Source: CALHVR01 sp963528625
GTDB taxonomy: Bacteria; Fusobacteriota; Fusobacteriia; Fusobacteriales; Leptotrichiaceae
Length of the DNA: 7,821 bases
Direction of reading: 5' to 3'
NCBI GenBank assembly: GCA_963528625.1
Contig: CAURVQ010000045.1
Span: 1 to 7,821 of the forward strand
Below the pieces are notes generated by a model. The model saw only the letters and a list, made by a program, of their open reading frames with translations, did no database searches and was not told the DNA's origin. Of the stretch, positions 1 through 6,855 are shown piece after piece. The first letter of the stretch is position 1. Every line of letters begins with the position of its first letter. A program made the translations under genes and the position numbers.

Positions 1-61
1 ACCTCCCATATGTTGTACAGATGTATATTATCATTTTATATCATATATTGCAATACAACAA
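1..61 (-). promoter_or_regulatory. Probable promoter and ribosome binding site for a gene just left of the window
   Basis: On the minus strand there is a TTGTTG -35-like hexamer (56-61), a 17-nt spacer and a TAAAAT -10 box (33-38, one mismatch to consensus). A strong Shine-Dalgarno GGGAGGT lies at 1-7. The start codon would fall a few bases outside the window, so the gene cannot be identified. The -35 is weak, and AT-rich DNA gives chance matches; the Shine-Dalgarno at the right distance is the better evidence. An ATTGCAAT palindrome overlaps the spacer and could be an operator, but nothing more supports that. Confidence 0.4.
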
Positions 62-283
62 AAAGCTATTACAACCTAAGTCACTCTAAATTAAAATAGT
101 GAGTGTCACAAAATTACTTGAAAAAATAGGATATACAGTACAATCTTAAATACCAAAAAATATAAAGAAAGGAACCGTATATCCATAACTAATAATAATA
201 TATTTTAAAACAAAAATAATACTTAAATGAAAAATAGAAATATAAAATTGAAAGTTTATTATTAAAATCAGGAAAGAACTAAT
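62..283. other. Non-coding stretch after the res remnant
   Basis: About 220 bases of very AT-rich DNA with no credible ORF on either strand. The only structure seen is a perfect 8-bp inverted repeat, GGATATAC (129-136) and GTATATCC (177-184), about 40 bases apart, and a weak CACTC/GAGTG hairpin near 92-118. Neither is followed by a clear T-run, so I do not call a terminator. Confidence 0.4.
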
Positions 284-1276
284 TTAGAACTCTATATTTT
301 TTTCTTTTATTTTTTCAATATAGTCTTTAAAATCACGCATAATAGCACAATCTGAATAATCAACTTCCAATACTTCAAAATGTTTCCTTCCACATTCAAT
401 TTTTGAATCCTCTAACCCTCTTATACCTTCCTCAAAAGTCGTTCCCTTTGTTTCAACAATAAAATATAATTTTTCTTTATTTTGATTTGGATCTTCTACT
501 AATATTGCCCAATCTGGATTATGGTTACCTAATGGAGTTGGTATTTTAAACCAATATGGAAGTTTTGTATAAACCTTGATATTTCCATTTTTTTCTAATC
601 CTTTGGCAAATTTTCTTTCTATCTCCGAATCAATAACAATACTACTATATGGTGTTTTTTTTGTTTCTACCATATTTCCTTGTCTAATCATCTCATTTTT
701 AAGATAACCAAAAATTTCATTTTCTTCAAATAATTCTTGAGCATAACATTCGGTTTCTCCTAGTTTTTCATATTTAATACCATCTACTATAAATAATCTC
801 ATCGTTCTTTTAATTATATTACTAACTTGCTCTAAATATAACTGAGGATTTTTCTTAAAACTATTCAAAGTTTTAGATTTAGTTAAAATTTTTACTATAT
901 TCTTTCTTGTAAGATTTGTTTCATTTTGTAAATAAGTAATTATATCAGGTAATTTATAGTTATTAAAGACTTCTATATTTTCCTCTAGTTCATAAGCTCC
1001 AGTTTTTTCTATTCCACCCTTTGTAATAGAGAGTCTTTTTTTATCATATAAAAATTTTTCACTTGGAATATATACTACTTCATCTAAATTTTTTATATAT
1101 TTATCTATTAATTCTTCTCCATTAAAATTTACTTGATATGTTGTTTTATATTTTACTTTATCCCATAATTCTTTAAATTCATCACTTAAAAATATTTTTT
1201 TATTTAAAGTTATTTTCTTTCTTTCATCAACATTTTTAATAACTAGTTTTCCAGTACTAGATTTTAATTTCTCATA
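284..1276 (-). pseudogene. Type III restriction endonuclease Res subunit, C-terminal remnant
   Basis: This open frame encodes about 330 residues and ends in TAA at 284-286. It continues upstream without interruption to a stop at 1277-1279 and has no ATG start near its beginning; the TTG at 868 that would give a 194-residue protein is internal. The C-terminal part carries a PD-(D/E)XK nuclease pattern: NPDWAIL, then about 20 residues later YFIVETKGT, as in the cleavage domain of type III Res proteins. Family members are usually near 900-1000 residues with an N-terminal superfamily 2 helicase. That helicase part is absent, so this is the last third of the protein. Its 5' edge abuts the truncated mod gene at about 1276, which indicates one deletion that removed the mod 3' end and the res 5' end. 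The nuclease motif is intact, but without the helicase or a Mod partner it should not function. Confidence 0.82.
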
Positions 1277-1452
1277 TTATATGGTGGATCTATGTATATC
1301 ATTTTTATTTTTCTATGATATGATTTTTGTAATAGTTTTAATACTTCTAAATTATCTCCTTCTATATAGATATTTTCTGTATCATCCCAATTCTTTGATT
1401 CTTCCTTTACCGGTCATTTGTCTTACTTTTAATTTTCCTTTCCAAGTTAAAG

Positions 1453-1620
1453 AATATCTTTCCTTAGAATCCTCTAAATCTTGTACCCGCCCCCCACGAT
1501 AATTTGTCTTAATAAATCAAAATCTATTCTTCCTTCTATAAATATTTCTGGAAAAATTTCTTTTAACTTTTTAACATTTTCTTGAACTAAATCCATACTT
1601 GTTCCTTTTAATTTTTCCAT
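1453..1620. repeat. Direct repeat of the mod 5' end, copy 1
   Basis: Matches 3367-3503 in the same orientation. The arm from 1506 to 1596 differs by four substitutions; the arm 1453-1485 is identical. Copy 1 has a 20-nt insertion at 1486-1505 and 11 extra bases at 1597-1607. The two copies bracket the reverse transcriptase and the Abi-like remnant, so recombination between them could delete that cassette. Confidence 0.88.
1486..1505 (-). other. 20-nt GC-rich insertion with a G6 tract in the mod remnant
   Basis: Comparing the two mod 5' copies, copy 1 has 20 extra bases here that copy 2 lacks. On the minus strand they include GTGGGGGGCGGG, strikingly GC-rich for this window. Twenty is not a multiple of three, so the insertion shifts the frame. 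One extra G (G7) would bring the downstream segment starting VQDLEDSKER back into frame. This is compatible with a slippable tract near the 5' end of a mod gene, but six Gs is short for phase variation and the gene is dead downstream. Confidence 0.5.
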
Positions 1621-1672
1621 ATTTTCACTCCCTCTTTATTTTTAGTTCTTTTAAATTTGAAAGAATTATACT

Positions 1673-3181
1673 TTAAACTTCATTATAACTATCAAAAATT
1701 TTAACTTCTTCACTAGATATCTTTTGGGGCATTTCTTCCTTTCTCACTTGATTTATTATTTTCATCTCTTTCAAAATATTCTTTATCTTTTTACTTGCTA
1801 CCCATTCTGTATTCCATAATTTAATTTTTTTCCCATTAACTAGTTGACAAATTTCTTCATTATAACTAATATCCAATAATTCTTCTTTTAAAGTTGCTCT
1901 TTGAAACCAAATTTCAAAATAACCAGAATTTAAAATTCCACTTAATTTAATAAAAACCTTTTTTACTATTTTTTCTCTTTCGTTCTCTTCAATTAATGGA
2001 AATAAATAACTTAAGATTGTATTTCCATCAAGATAAGTTCTTGGATTTTTATATATAATTTCTGTAATTATACTAATTAGTACTTCAACATTTTCTTTAC
2101 TAAAATCTTTTTTCTTTTCTATTATTTCCCTTATCTGAGAAATTTCTTTTATGACACTACCAGAATTTTTATATTTTAATGAAAATTTATAAAGAGAAAT
2201 TAATCTCTTTTGTAAATTACTTTCTTTTTTTCTTTCCAAATATTCAAGTTTGTCCTCTTTTATTGATGAAAGAATTATATCATCATAATATCCTGTCTTA
2301 GTTGTATTTAATTTTAATCCAAGGCTTGATAAAACTTTTGTTATTATCTTCATTATTTTTCTTCCATTTTCTATTTCTTTTACAAAAACTCTATAATCAT
2401 CTCTATATCTTAAAATTTTAAATTTTCCTTTCAATTCAGTATTTTTTTCTATTTCATCACTTATTAACTTATCTGAGTATTTCAAAACTATCTCAGCTAT
2501 AAAATCCATTAAAACACTTCCTTGTGGTATTCCATTCGTCTGTCCATTAGACATTGCACGCAGATGTTTATCAATAATATTTCCTAATAGTTTTTTATCA
2601 TTTCTTTTTTCTTTTGCAACTTTTTTAGTATGCAAAGCCCAAGCAATAGAATGAGTATATATTTCTGAATAACAATTTACTATATCTGTTTTAAACATAT
2701 AACTATATTCTAAAGAAAGTTTTATTGAATTTTGCTCTATTTTATCCCACCAACTCAATATTTGAGAAGATTGTTTATTTAAAATTTTTTCTTTCTCCTC
2801 TTCAACCACAGGAATACTTTCACATTTTATAACAGAAATCTTGTCTATCACTTTAAATCTTTTTAAAATTTCATCCCAATTATCTTTTTTGGACAAAATA
2901 TTTATCAATGAAATGTAAATTACTGGATTTATTATTTGAAATGGTCTCCAATCGTAATTACCATCTTTATTACTATAAAGTGTGTAATTAATATCATCAT
3001 AATTATCTGGTAGAGTGTCTTTTTCTAAAATACTTGTGTAAATCTCTTATCCCATTTCATCAGATAATTTATCTAAAAGTTCTTGAAAATTTATATAATC
3101 TGGTAATTTTAAAGAAAAATAATTTTCATGTTCTAAAAAAAATTTTTTCACTTCATCTGCTGTTAATTCCAGTATATTCAT
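1673..3181 (-). pseudogene. Abi/UG-type (defence-associated) reverse transcriptase, interrupted by one in-frame stop
   Basis: The full reading frame starts at ATG 3181, after a GAGGG Shine-Dalgarno seven bases upstream, and ends with TAA at 1673-1675, about 502 codons. A single in-frame TAA at 3047-3049 (codon 45) breaks it; the sequence continues in the same frame as DNYDDINYTLYSNKDGNYDW. A track starting at TTG 2908 misses about 45 conserved residues between that stop and its start. Full-length numbering: motif A TDIVNCYSEIY with Asp166, NGIPQGSVLMDFIAE from 216, the YRDD catalytic box at 259-262, then LGLKLNTTKTG. All three catalytic aspartates are present. The last 200 or so residues look helical, as in Abi/UG RTs that use an alpha-helical repeat C-terminus; no maturase or endonuclease domain follows, which argues against a group II intron protein. 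I cannot assign a DRT type. A truncated RT core might still be made from an internal start, but loss of function is likelier. Confidence 0.8.
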
Positions 3182-3207
3182 CTCTTTTCCCTCATTATTT
3201 TTTATTT

Positions 3208-3366
3208 TTATTTAGTTAAAATATTTTTCCAATCAATAGAAAAACCTATACATTTTAAATCAATATCGTTTTTAAAAACTTCAAAATATGTTCAAATCTT
3301 GATAAAACATAAGTATTCCAATCCTCATCATCTAAAAATAAATATTTCATCACAATAACATAATCA
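3208..3366 (-). pseudogene. C-terminal remnant resembling an Abi family (Abi_2-like) protein
   Basis: Minus-strand frames read DYVIVMKYLFLDDEDWNTYV then LSRFEHI, and after one frameshift near 3285 FEVFKNDIDLKCIGFSIDWK to a TAA at 3208-3210. The closing pattern I-D-L-x-x-I-G-F-x-x-x-W-K-x-I-L, about 30 residues after a hydrophobic LxYLxxD stretch, resembles the C-termini of the AbiD/AbiF (Abi_2) family, which are usually 250-350 residues. Only about 50 residues remain. It is joined at its 5' side to the second mod remnant and ends 26 bases before the RT start. The family assignment is from memory of the C-terminal pattern and could be wrong; that it is a broken fragment of a longer gene is more secure. 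Confidence 0.4.
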
Positions 3367-3503
3367 AATATCTTTCCTTAGAATCCTCTAAATCTTGTAG
3401 TCTTAATAAATTAAAATCTATTCTTTCTTCTATAAATATTTCCAGAAAAATTTCTTTTAACTTTTTAACATTTTCTTGAACTAAATCCATTTAATTTTTC
3501 TAT
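3350..3503 (-). pseudogene. Type III Mod N-terminal remnant (copy 2)
   Basis: A 46-codon frame from ATG 3490 reads MDLVQENVKKLKEIFLEIFI, continues to LQDLEDSKERY, then leaves the homology and stops at TGA (3350-3352). The homology ends at about 3367 and the Abi-like remnant begins. The true start seen in copy 1 (ATG at 1618-1620) is here ATA (3501-3503), and 11 bases between the two Met codons are missing, so the native start is lost. No Shine-Dalgarno precedes ATG 3490. Unlike copy 1, this copy lacks the 20-nt GC-rich insertion and its frame is open across that point. It is a decayed duplicate, not a working gene. Confidence 0.75.
3367..3503. repeat. Direct repeat of the mod 5' end, copy 2
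   Basis: Partner of 1453-1620 in the same orientation, lacking the 20-nt and 11-nt stretches present there. It forms the upstream boundary of the Abi-RT cassette. Confidence 0.88.
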
Positions 3504-3529
3504 TTTTTTAAATTAAATATTTCTATATA

Positions 3530-3538
3530 ATTATACCA
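3530..3538 (-). promoter_or_regulatory. Extended -10 promoter upstream of mod copy 2, Abi remnant and RT
   Basis: The minus strand reads TGGTATAAT, a perfect TATAAT with the TGn extension, about 40 bases before the mod copy 2 start. No good -35 hexamer lies 16-18 bases upstream, but extended -10 promoters often tolerate this. It would transcribe mod remnant copy 2, the Abi-like tail and the RT, and possibly the mod/res remnants beyond. AT richness makes chance matches common. Confidence 0.45.
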
Positions 3539-3589
3539 AATTATATAATTAAAATACATAAAATTTTTTAAAGTAGAATAAAAAATGTA

Positions 3590-3655
3590 TCAACAAACCG
3601 GACAGAAATAATAAAAACCGTTTGGAGATACATGTTCTTTTATTATATTATTTCA
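3590..3655 (-). other. Possible tiny ORF ending in CPVC
   Basis: The minus strand carries NNIIKEHVSPNGFYYFCPVC followed by TGA (3590-3592). The residue mix looks protein-like, and the CxxC tail resembles half of a zinc ribbon. There is no ATG start; a GAGGTG Shine-Dalgarno lies about seven bases before an ATA codon. It overlaps the 3' end of the next small ORF upstream. It may be the remnant of a longer zinc-ribbon protein or chance. No function can be given. Confidence 0.2.
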
Positions 3656-3778
3656 CCTCATAAGCAACACCATAAAGTACCAATGCTTTAGCTTTTGCCT
3701 CGTCACGTGTTTTTGATTCCACTTTCACACTTGTTGTTTTCCTATTTATCTATCTTTTAACATAAATGTATATTTTAT
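3648..3778 (-). pseudogene. Frameshifted small gene of unknown function (about 43 codons)
   Basis: The C-terminal 32 residues are one open frame: INRKTTSVKVESKTRDEAKA followed by KALVLYGVAYEVK and TAA (3648-3650). The charged, alternating, non-repetitive sequence looks like a real protein. Upstream in another frame is KYTFMLKDR, which hits TAA at 3746-3748. A one-base change near 3745-3750 would join them. An AGGAG Shine-Dalgarno (3788-3792) lies nine bases before an ATA codon (3776-3778), where an ATG would be expected; the ATG at 3785-3787 touches the Shine-Dalgarno and is too close to serve. I infer a lost start codon plus a frameshift. A good promoter precedes it. I do not recognise the family. 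Confidence 0.4.
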
Positions 3779-3809
3779 TTTTATCATCTCCTGTTGTTGA
3801 TTTATAAAA

Positions 3810-3838
3810 ATTTTACCACATTAAATTTATTTTGTCCA
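3810..3838 (-). promoter_or_regulatory. Sigma70-type promoter between pyrE and the small broken gene
   Basis: Minus strand: TGGACA (3833-3838, five of six to TTGACA), a spacer of exactly 17 bases, and TAAAAT (3810-3815, five of six) with a TG extension just upstream. Transcription would start near 3803, about 11 bases before the AGGAG that serves the small broken ORF. It is the best promoter in the window and separates the pyr operon from the decayed defence region. Confidence 0.6.
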
Positions 3839-3918
3839 TAAATACTCAATAGAATTTTTATCATTTCATTTTTATAATTTTTACATCAAATATATAAATT
3901 TTTAGTACTTTTCCCTAT

Positions 3919-4536
3919 CTACAACTCATTTCTCCAGTCAATTAAAATTTGACTTTCTTTCTCTCCAATAAGCCCCGTTTCTTTTGCAAGTTCCAGTAAT
4001 ACATCATAATTTGTAAGAGTTGTGAACGGTATTTTAGCTTCATCAAATTTCTCTTTCGCTTTATTCAAGTTATAACTAAATATTGCGACAACTCCTAACA
4101 CTTCCATTCCTTCTTTTTGAAGTACTTGAGCTGCAATAACTGATGATTTTCCTGTTGAAATTAAATCTTCTATAACTACAACTTTTTTCCCTTTTTCATA
4201 CTTTCCTTCTATTTGATTTGCTTTTCCATGTCCTTTAGCAGAACTTCTAACGTATAACATTGGTAAGTCCATAATGTCACTTATCCAAGCTGCATGCGGT
4301 ATTCCAGCAGTTGCTGTTCCTACAATATATTCTGCTTTAGGGTATAATTCTTTTATTTTTTCAACAAAACCTTCTGCTATTTGTTTTCTTATTTTAGGAA
4401 ACGACATTGTAAGTCTATTATCACAATATATTGGCGATTTTATTCCTGATGTCCACGTAAACCAATTTTCTTTATCTGCTCTTAACTCTACTGCTTTAAT
4501 CTCTAATAATAATTTTATAATTTCTCTATCTAACAT
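3919..4536 (-). CDS. pyrE: Orotate phosphoribosyltransferase
   Basis: Transfers the phosphoribosyl group of PRPP to orotate, giving orotidine 5'-phosphate, the fifth step of UMP synthesis, in the cytoplasm. It is 205 residues, the normal length. The PRPP-binding signature VVVIEDLISTGKSS is at 119-132, and the flexible catalytic loop KGHGK at 101-105 holds the conserved lysines and histidine. The N-terminal FTWTSGIKSPIYCDNR is the usual orotate/PRPP-binding segment. ATG at 4534-4536 follows an AGGAGAGG Shine-Dalgarno that lies inside pyrF; the two genes overlap by 11 bases, which suggests translational coupling. Stop is TAG. It is the last gene of the operon. The AT-rich 80 bases after it show no clear terminator. 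Confidence 0.96.
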   Translation of the reverse strand: MLDREIIKLLLEIKAVELRADKENWFTWTSGIKSPIYCDNRLTMSFPKIRKQIAEGFVEKIKELYPKAEYIVGTATAGIPHAAWISDIMDLPMLYVRSSAKGHGKANQIEGKYEKGKKVVVIEDLISTGKSSVIAAQVLQKEGMEVLGVVAIFSYNLNKAKEKFDEAKIPFTTLTNYDVLLELAKETGLIGEKESQILIDWRNEL

Positions 4537-5239
4537 ATTCCTCTCCTAATTCAAACATATTTTTTATAAGTCTATATCTTTTTTCCGGATTTTCATTTTC
4601 TGTTATTGATCTTCCAACTACAATATAACTTGCTCCATCTCTATTTGCATCTATTGGTGTTGCAATCCTTTTTTGATCCCCTTTTCCATCTTCAGGCAAT
4701 CGTATTCCCGGATTTATTATTATGAAATTGTCCCCACTTTGTTCTCTAATTTTCTTTGTTTCAAGTACAGAAGCTACAACTCCATCAACTCCACTTTCTT
4801 TTGCAATTTTTGTATAATTTAATACCGATTCCTCTATGCTCGTTTGAATATTTTGCTCTTTTCGCATATCTGCTTCACTTGTTGAAGTAAGCTGAGTTAT
4901 AGCAATAACCTTTGTATTCACTCCTTCTTCTACCATAGCTCTTTTAGCACCTTTTAGCATTTCGCTTCCTCCAGCCGCATGAACAGTCAAAATATCTATA
5001 TTAAATTTAGCTAAACCTTTTGCAGCTGAGTAAACTGTATTTGGAATATCGTGTAATTTTAAATCTAAAAAGATTTTGTGTCCTCTTTTTTTAATTTCGT
5101 CAATTACTATCGGTCCATTTTGCAAATATAATTCCATTCCAACTTTTACAAATAATTTTTCTTCTTTAAATTTATCTAAAAAGTCTAAAGTTTTTTCTAA
5201 TGTTGGAAAATCTAATGCTATTATAACTTCTTTTTTCAT
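4526..5239 (-). CDS. pyrF: Orotidine 5'-phosphate decarboxylase
   Basis: Decarboxylates OMP to UMP, the last step of de novo pyrimidine synthesis. From the ATG at 5237-5239 the protein is 237 residues, starting MKKEVIIALDFPT. I prefer this start to the TTG at 5257 six codons upstream because GGAGTG lies seven bases before it and family proteins begin with this segment. The catalytic signature DLKLHD is at 59-64 (Asp59, Lys61, Asp64). The phosphate-binding loops are INPGIR (176-180 region) and VVGRSIT with Arg210. It is a short, group I type bacterial enzyme. The start is 14 bases after the stop of the broken gene upstream, and the 3' end overlaps pyrE. Stop is TAG. Confidence 0.96.
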   Translation of the reverse strand: MKKEVIIALDFPTLEKTLDFLDKFKEEKLFVKVGMELYLQNGPIVIDEIKKRGHKIFLDLKLHDIPNTVYSAAKGLAKFNIDILTVHAAGGSEMLKGAKRAMVEEGVNTKVIAITQLTSTSEADMRKEQNIQTSIEESVLNYTKIAKESGVDGVVASVLETKKIREQSGDNFIIINPGIRLPEDGKGDQKRIATPIDANRDGASYIVVGRSITENENPEKRYRLIKNMFELGEEYVR

Positions 5240-5253
5240 TTCCACACTCCTTA

Positions 5254-5930
5254 TCAATATTCTATGTCATGTTTTTCTAAATATTCCTCATAAGATTTGT
5301 ATTTATCTTTATTATCTAAAAAATCAAACCAAGCATTATAGTAAATTTTACAATCTTCTATATATTCTTCATTGTCTTTTCCTAACTTTTTGAAAATTTT
5401 GAAAACTCTTCTAAGTCAGCTAAAGCTTCTATTTTTGCATTTTTTTCTGAAATAGGTTTATCAAGTAAAAGTCCCCAAGGCATCTCATGTATAGAAAAAT
5501 CTATATAATTTGATAAAATTATATATTTTTGCTTTATAGCTGGTAAATAATCTGGTTCTTTTTCTAAAAGCTTATTTATTAAATTAATTCTGTCACCAAA
5601 TTCATCATAAAGTAAGTTAAAAAATTTAAGATAATTATCATTTTCATCTTTATCTCCGATTAAAAATTTTAAAGCAAAAGTTTCGCCATTATTTATATCA
5701 TTTTTTATTACTTCTAAAAATTTTCCAATAAATTGTGAAGATATATCAATTTTATCTATATATAAGTTAATAAAATCTTGAAATTCATCAACACTTATTT
5801 CATCTTGATAATTTCTTTTTTCATATTCTTGTAATAATTTATATCTTTATTTTCTTTCTTCTCTTGTTAAATATTCATCTTTTGGATATTTTTCAAAAAT
5901 ATCTAAATAGTCTTTAAAAATGATTTTCAT
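5254..5930 (-). pseudogene. Broken gene of unknown function between pyrD and pyrF
   Basis: ATG at 5928-5930 overlaps the pyrD stop (ATGA), so it is tightly coupled to pyrD. It reads MKIIFKDYLDIFEKYPKDEY, runs into TAA at codon 28 (5847-5849), then stays open in the same frame for about 150 codons, including KEPDYLPAIKQKYIILSNYI and IHEMPWGLLLDKPISEKNAK. A second lesion near 5384-5405, beside a tandem TTTTCAAAA repeat, shifts the frame; the rest, KLGKDNEEYIEDCKIYYNAW to HDIEY, ends at TGA 5254-5256. The restored protein would be about 225 residues: acidic, lysine-rich, probably all-helical, with no signal peptide or membrane segment. I do not recognise the family. No pyrimidine step is missing that it would fill, so it is a passenger or a recent insertion into the operon. 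The high sequence integrity between the lesions implies recent inactivation or sequencing errors. Confidence 0.7.
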
Positions 5931-6841
5931 CTAAAAGCTCTCCCTTTTAACTCTAAAATATGATTTACTCCAAGTTTATCAAGTGCTTCCTCTAAATTAT
6001 TAATTATTTTTGGACAAACTAACGGATCTGTAAAGTTAGCACTCCCTACAGCTACTGCACTTGCACCAGCCGAGATAAAGTCAATTACATCCCATTCATC
6101 CATAACTCCACCCATTCCAATTATTGGAATATTCACTGCTTGAGCTACTTGATATACCATTCTAATTGCTACAGGCTTTATAGCTGGTCCCGATAATCCT
6201 CCTGTTGTATTTGCAATTATCGGCTTTCCTGTTTTTCTATCAAGGACTATTCCAACTAAAGTATTTATCATTGTAAGTCCGTCAGCTCCACCTGCTTCAA
6301 CTGCTTTTGCCATTGCGACAATGTCTGTCACATTTGGAGATAATTTTACATAAACAGGAACAGATGAAACAGCTTTTACTTTTTCTGTCAAATTTCTTGC
6401 AACATCTGGATCTGTTCCAAACTGTATTCCACCATGTTTGACATTAGGGCAAGATATATTAAGCTCCAACGCTTTAACATTTGGTGCTTTAGATATTTTA
6501 TCTGCCACATACACATAGTCTTCAATATCACTTCCTGCAACATTTGCAATTATTGGTACATCATAATTCTCTAATTGTTTTAATTGATTTTTTATTATTT
6601 CATCAACTCCCGGATTTTGAAGTCCTATCGCATTTAACATCCCGCTTGAAGTTTCAGCCACTCTAGGTGTAGGATTTCCAAATCTTGGCTCTTTTGTAGC
6701 TGCTTTTATCATTATCGCTCCAAGTTGAGAAATATCGTAAAGTTCTGCATACTCTATTCCAAATGCAAAACAACCTGACGCAGGCATTATTGGATTTTTT
6801 AAATCTAATCCCGGAATTTGCACTCTTAATCTTTCACTCAT
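5927..6841 (-). CDS. pyrD: Dihydroorotate dehydrogenase, class IB catalytic subunit
   Basis: Oxidises dihydroorotate to orotate with FMN; electrons pass to NAD+ through the PyrK subunit. It is 304 residues, the usual class IB length. ELNISCPNVKHGG (126-138) holds Cys131, the catalytic base of class I enzymes; class II enzymes have Ser. The FMN-binding elements include Lys46 in AIMIKAATK, Lys166 in VYVKLSPN, and the C-terminal GMGGV (242-246) with VGSANF near 265-270. No N-terminal membrane segment is present, which fits the soluble class IB type. ATG at 6839-6841 has an AAGGGAGAA Shine-Dalgarno and begins 14 bases after pyrK ends. The stop is TGA, overlapping the ATG of the next, broken, gene. 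Confidence 0.96.
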   Translation of the reverse strand: MSERLRVQIPGLDLKNPIMPASGCFAFGIEYAELYDISQLGAIMIKAATKEPRFGNPTPRVAETSSGMLNAIGLQNPGVDEIIKNQLKQLENYDVPIIANVAGSDIEDYVYVADKISKAPNVKALELNISCPNVKHGGIQFGTDPDVARNLTEKVKAVSSVPVYVKLSPNVTDIVAMAKAVEAGGADGLTMINTLVGIVLDRKTGKPIIANTTGGLSGPAIKPVAIRMVYQVAQAVNIPIIGMGGVMDEWDVIDFISAGASAVAVGSANFTDPLVCPKIINNLEEALDKLGVNHILELKGRAFR

Positions 6842-6855
6842 TTTATTCTCCCTTT

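Larger units (their letters stand above)
1276..1620 (-). pseudogene. Type III DNA methyltransferase Mod subunit, N-terminal remnant (copy 1)
   Basis: ATG at 1618-1620 is preceded by a good Shine-Dalgarno (GAGGGAGTG). The start reads MEKLKGTSMDLVQENVKKLK, typical of Mod N-termini. Later segments read DLEDSKERYSLTWKGK, then SKNWDDTENIYIEGDNLEVL, then KIKMIYIDPPYN, which holds the DPPY catalytic motif of beta-class N6-adenine methyltransferases. The segments lie in two frames: the first shift is at a 20-nt GC-rich insertion (1486-1505), the second near 1400-1415 restores the starting frame, and the frame between the two still runs into a stop. The coding sequence ends right after DPPYN, where it joins the Res remnant. 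Usual Mod proteins are about 600-700 residues; only about 110 remain and the target-recognition domain is lost. Another copy of the same 5' end lies at 3350-3503. Identification as type III mod is firm; loss of function is nearly certain. Confidence 0.83.

Noticed and set aside
1281..1502. Plus-strand 73-codon ORF
   Set aside because: It lies antisense to the mod remnant, which has clear Mod motifs; hydrophobic composition is what antisense AT-rich coding gives.
3047..3049. Recoding of TAA as a sense codon
   Set aside because: pyrK, carB and the RT itself end with TAA at their expected C-termini, so TAA is a stop here; a point mutation is simpler.
1673..3181. Group II intron or retron RT
   Set aside because: No maturase/HNH domain or intron boundaries are visible, no msr-msd-like structure was recognised next to it, and the motif set with a long helical C-terminus fits the Abi/UG class better.
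3034..3219. Plus-strand 61-codon ORF
   Set aside because: Antisense shadow of the RT N-terminus; no Shine-Dalgarno and low-complexity hydrophobic content.
3591..3627. Imperfect inverted repeat CAAACCGG / CCGTTTG as a terminator
   Set aside because: The arms are short and mismatched and no T-run follows in the transcribed direction.
3839..3918. Terminator after pyrE
   Set aside because: Only AT-only weak pairing is visible; no GC stem followed by a T-run.
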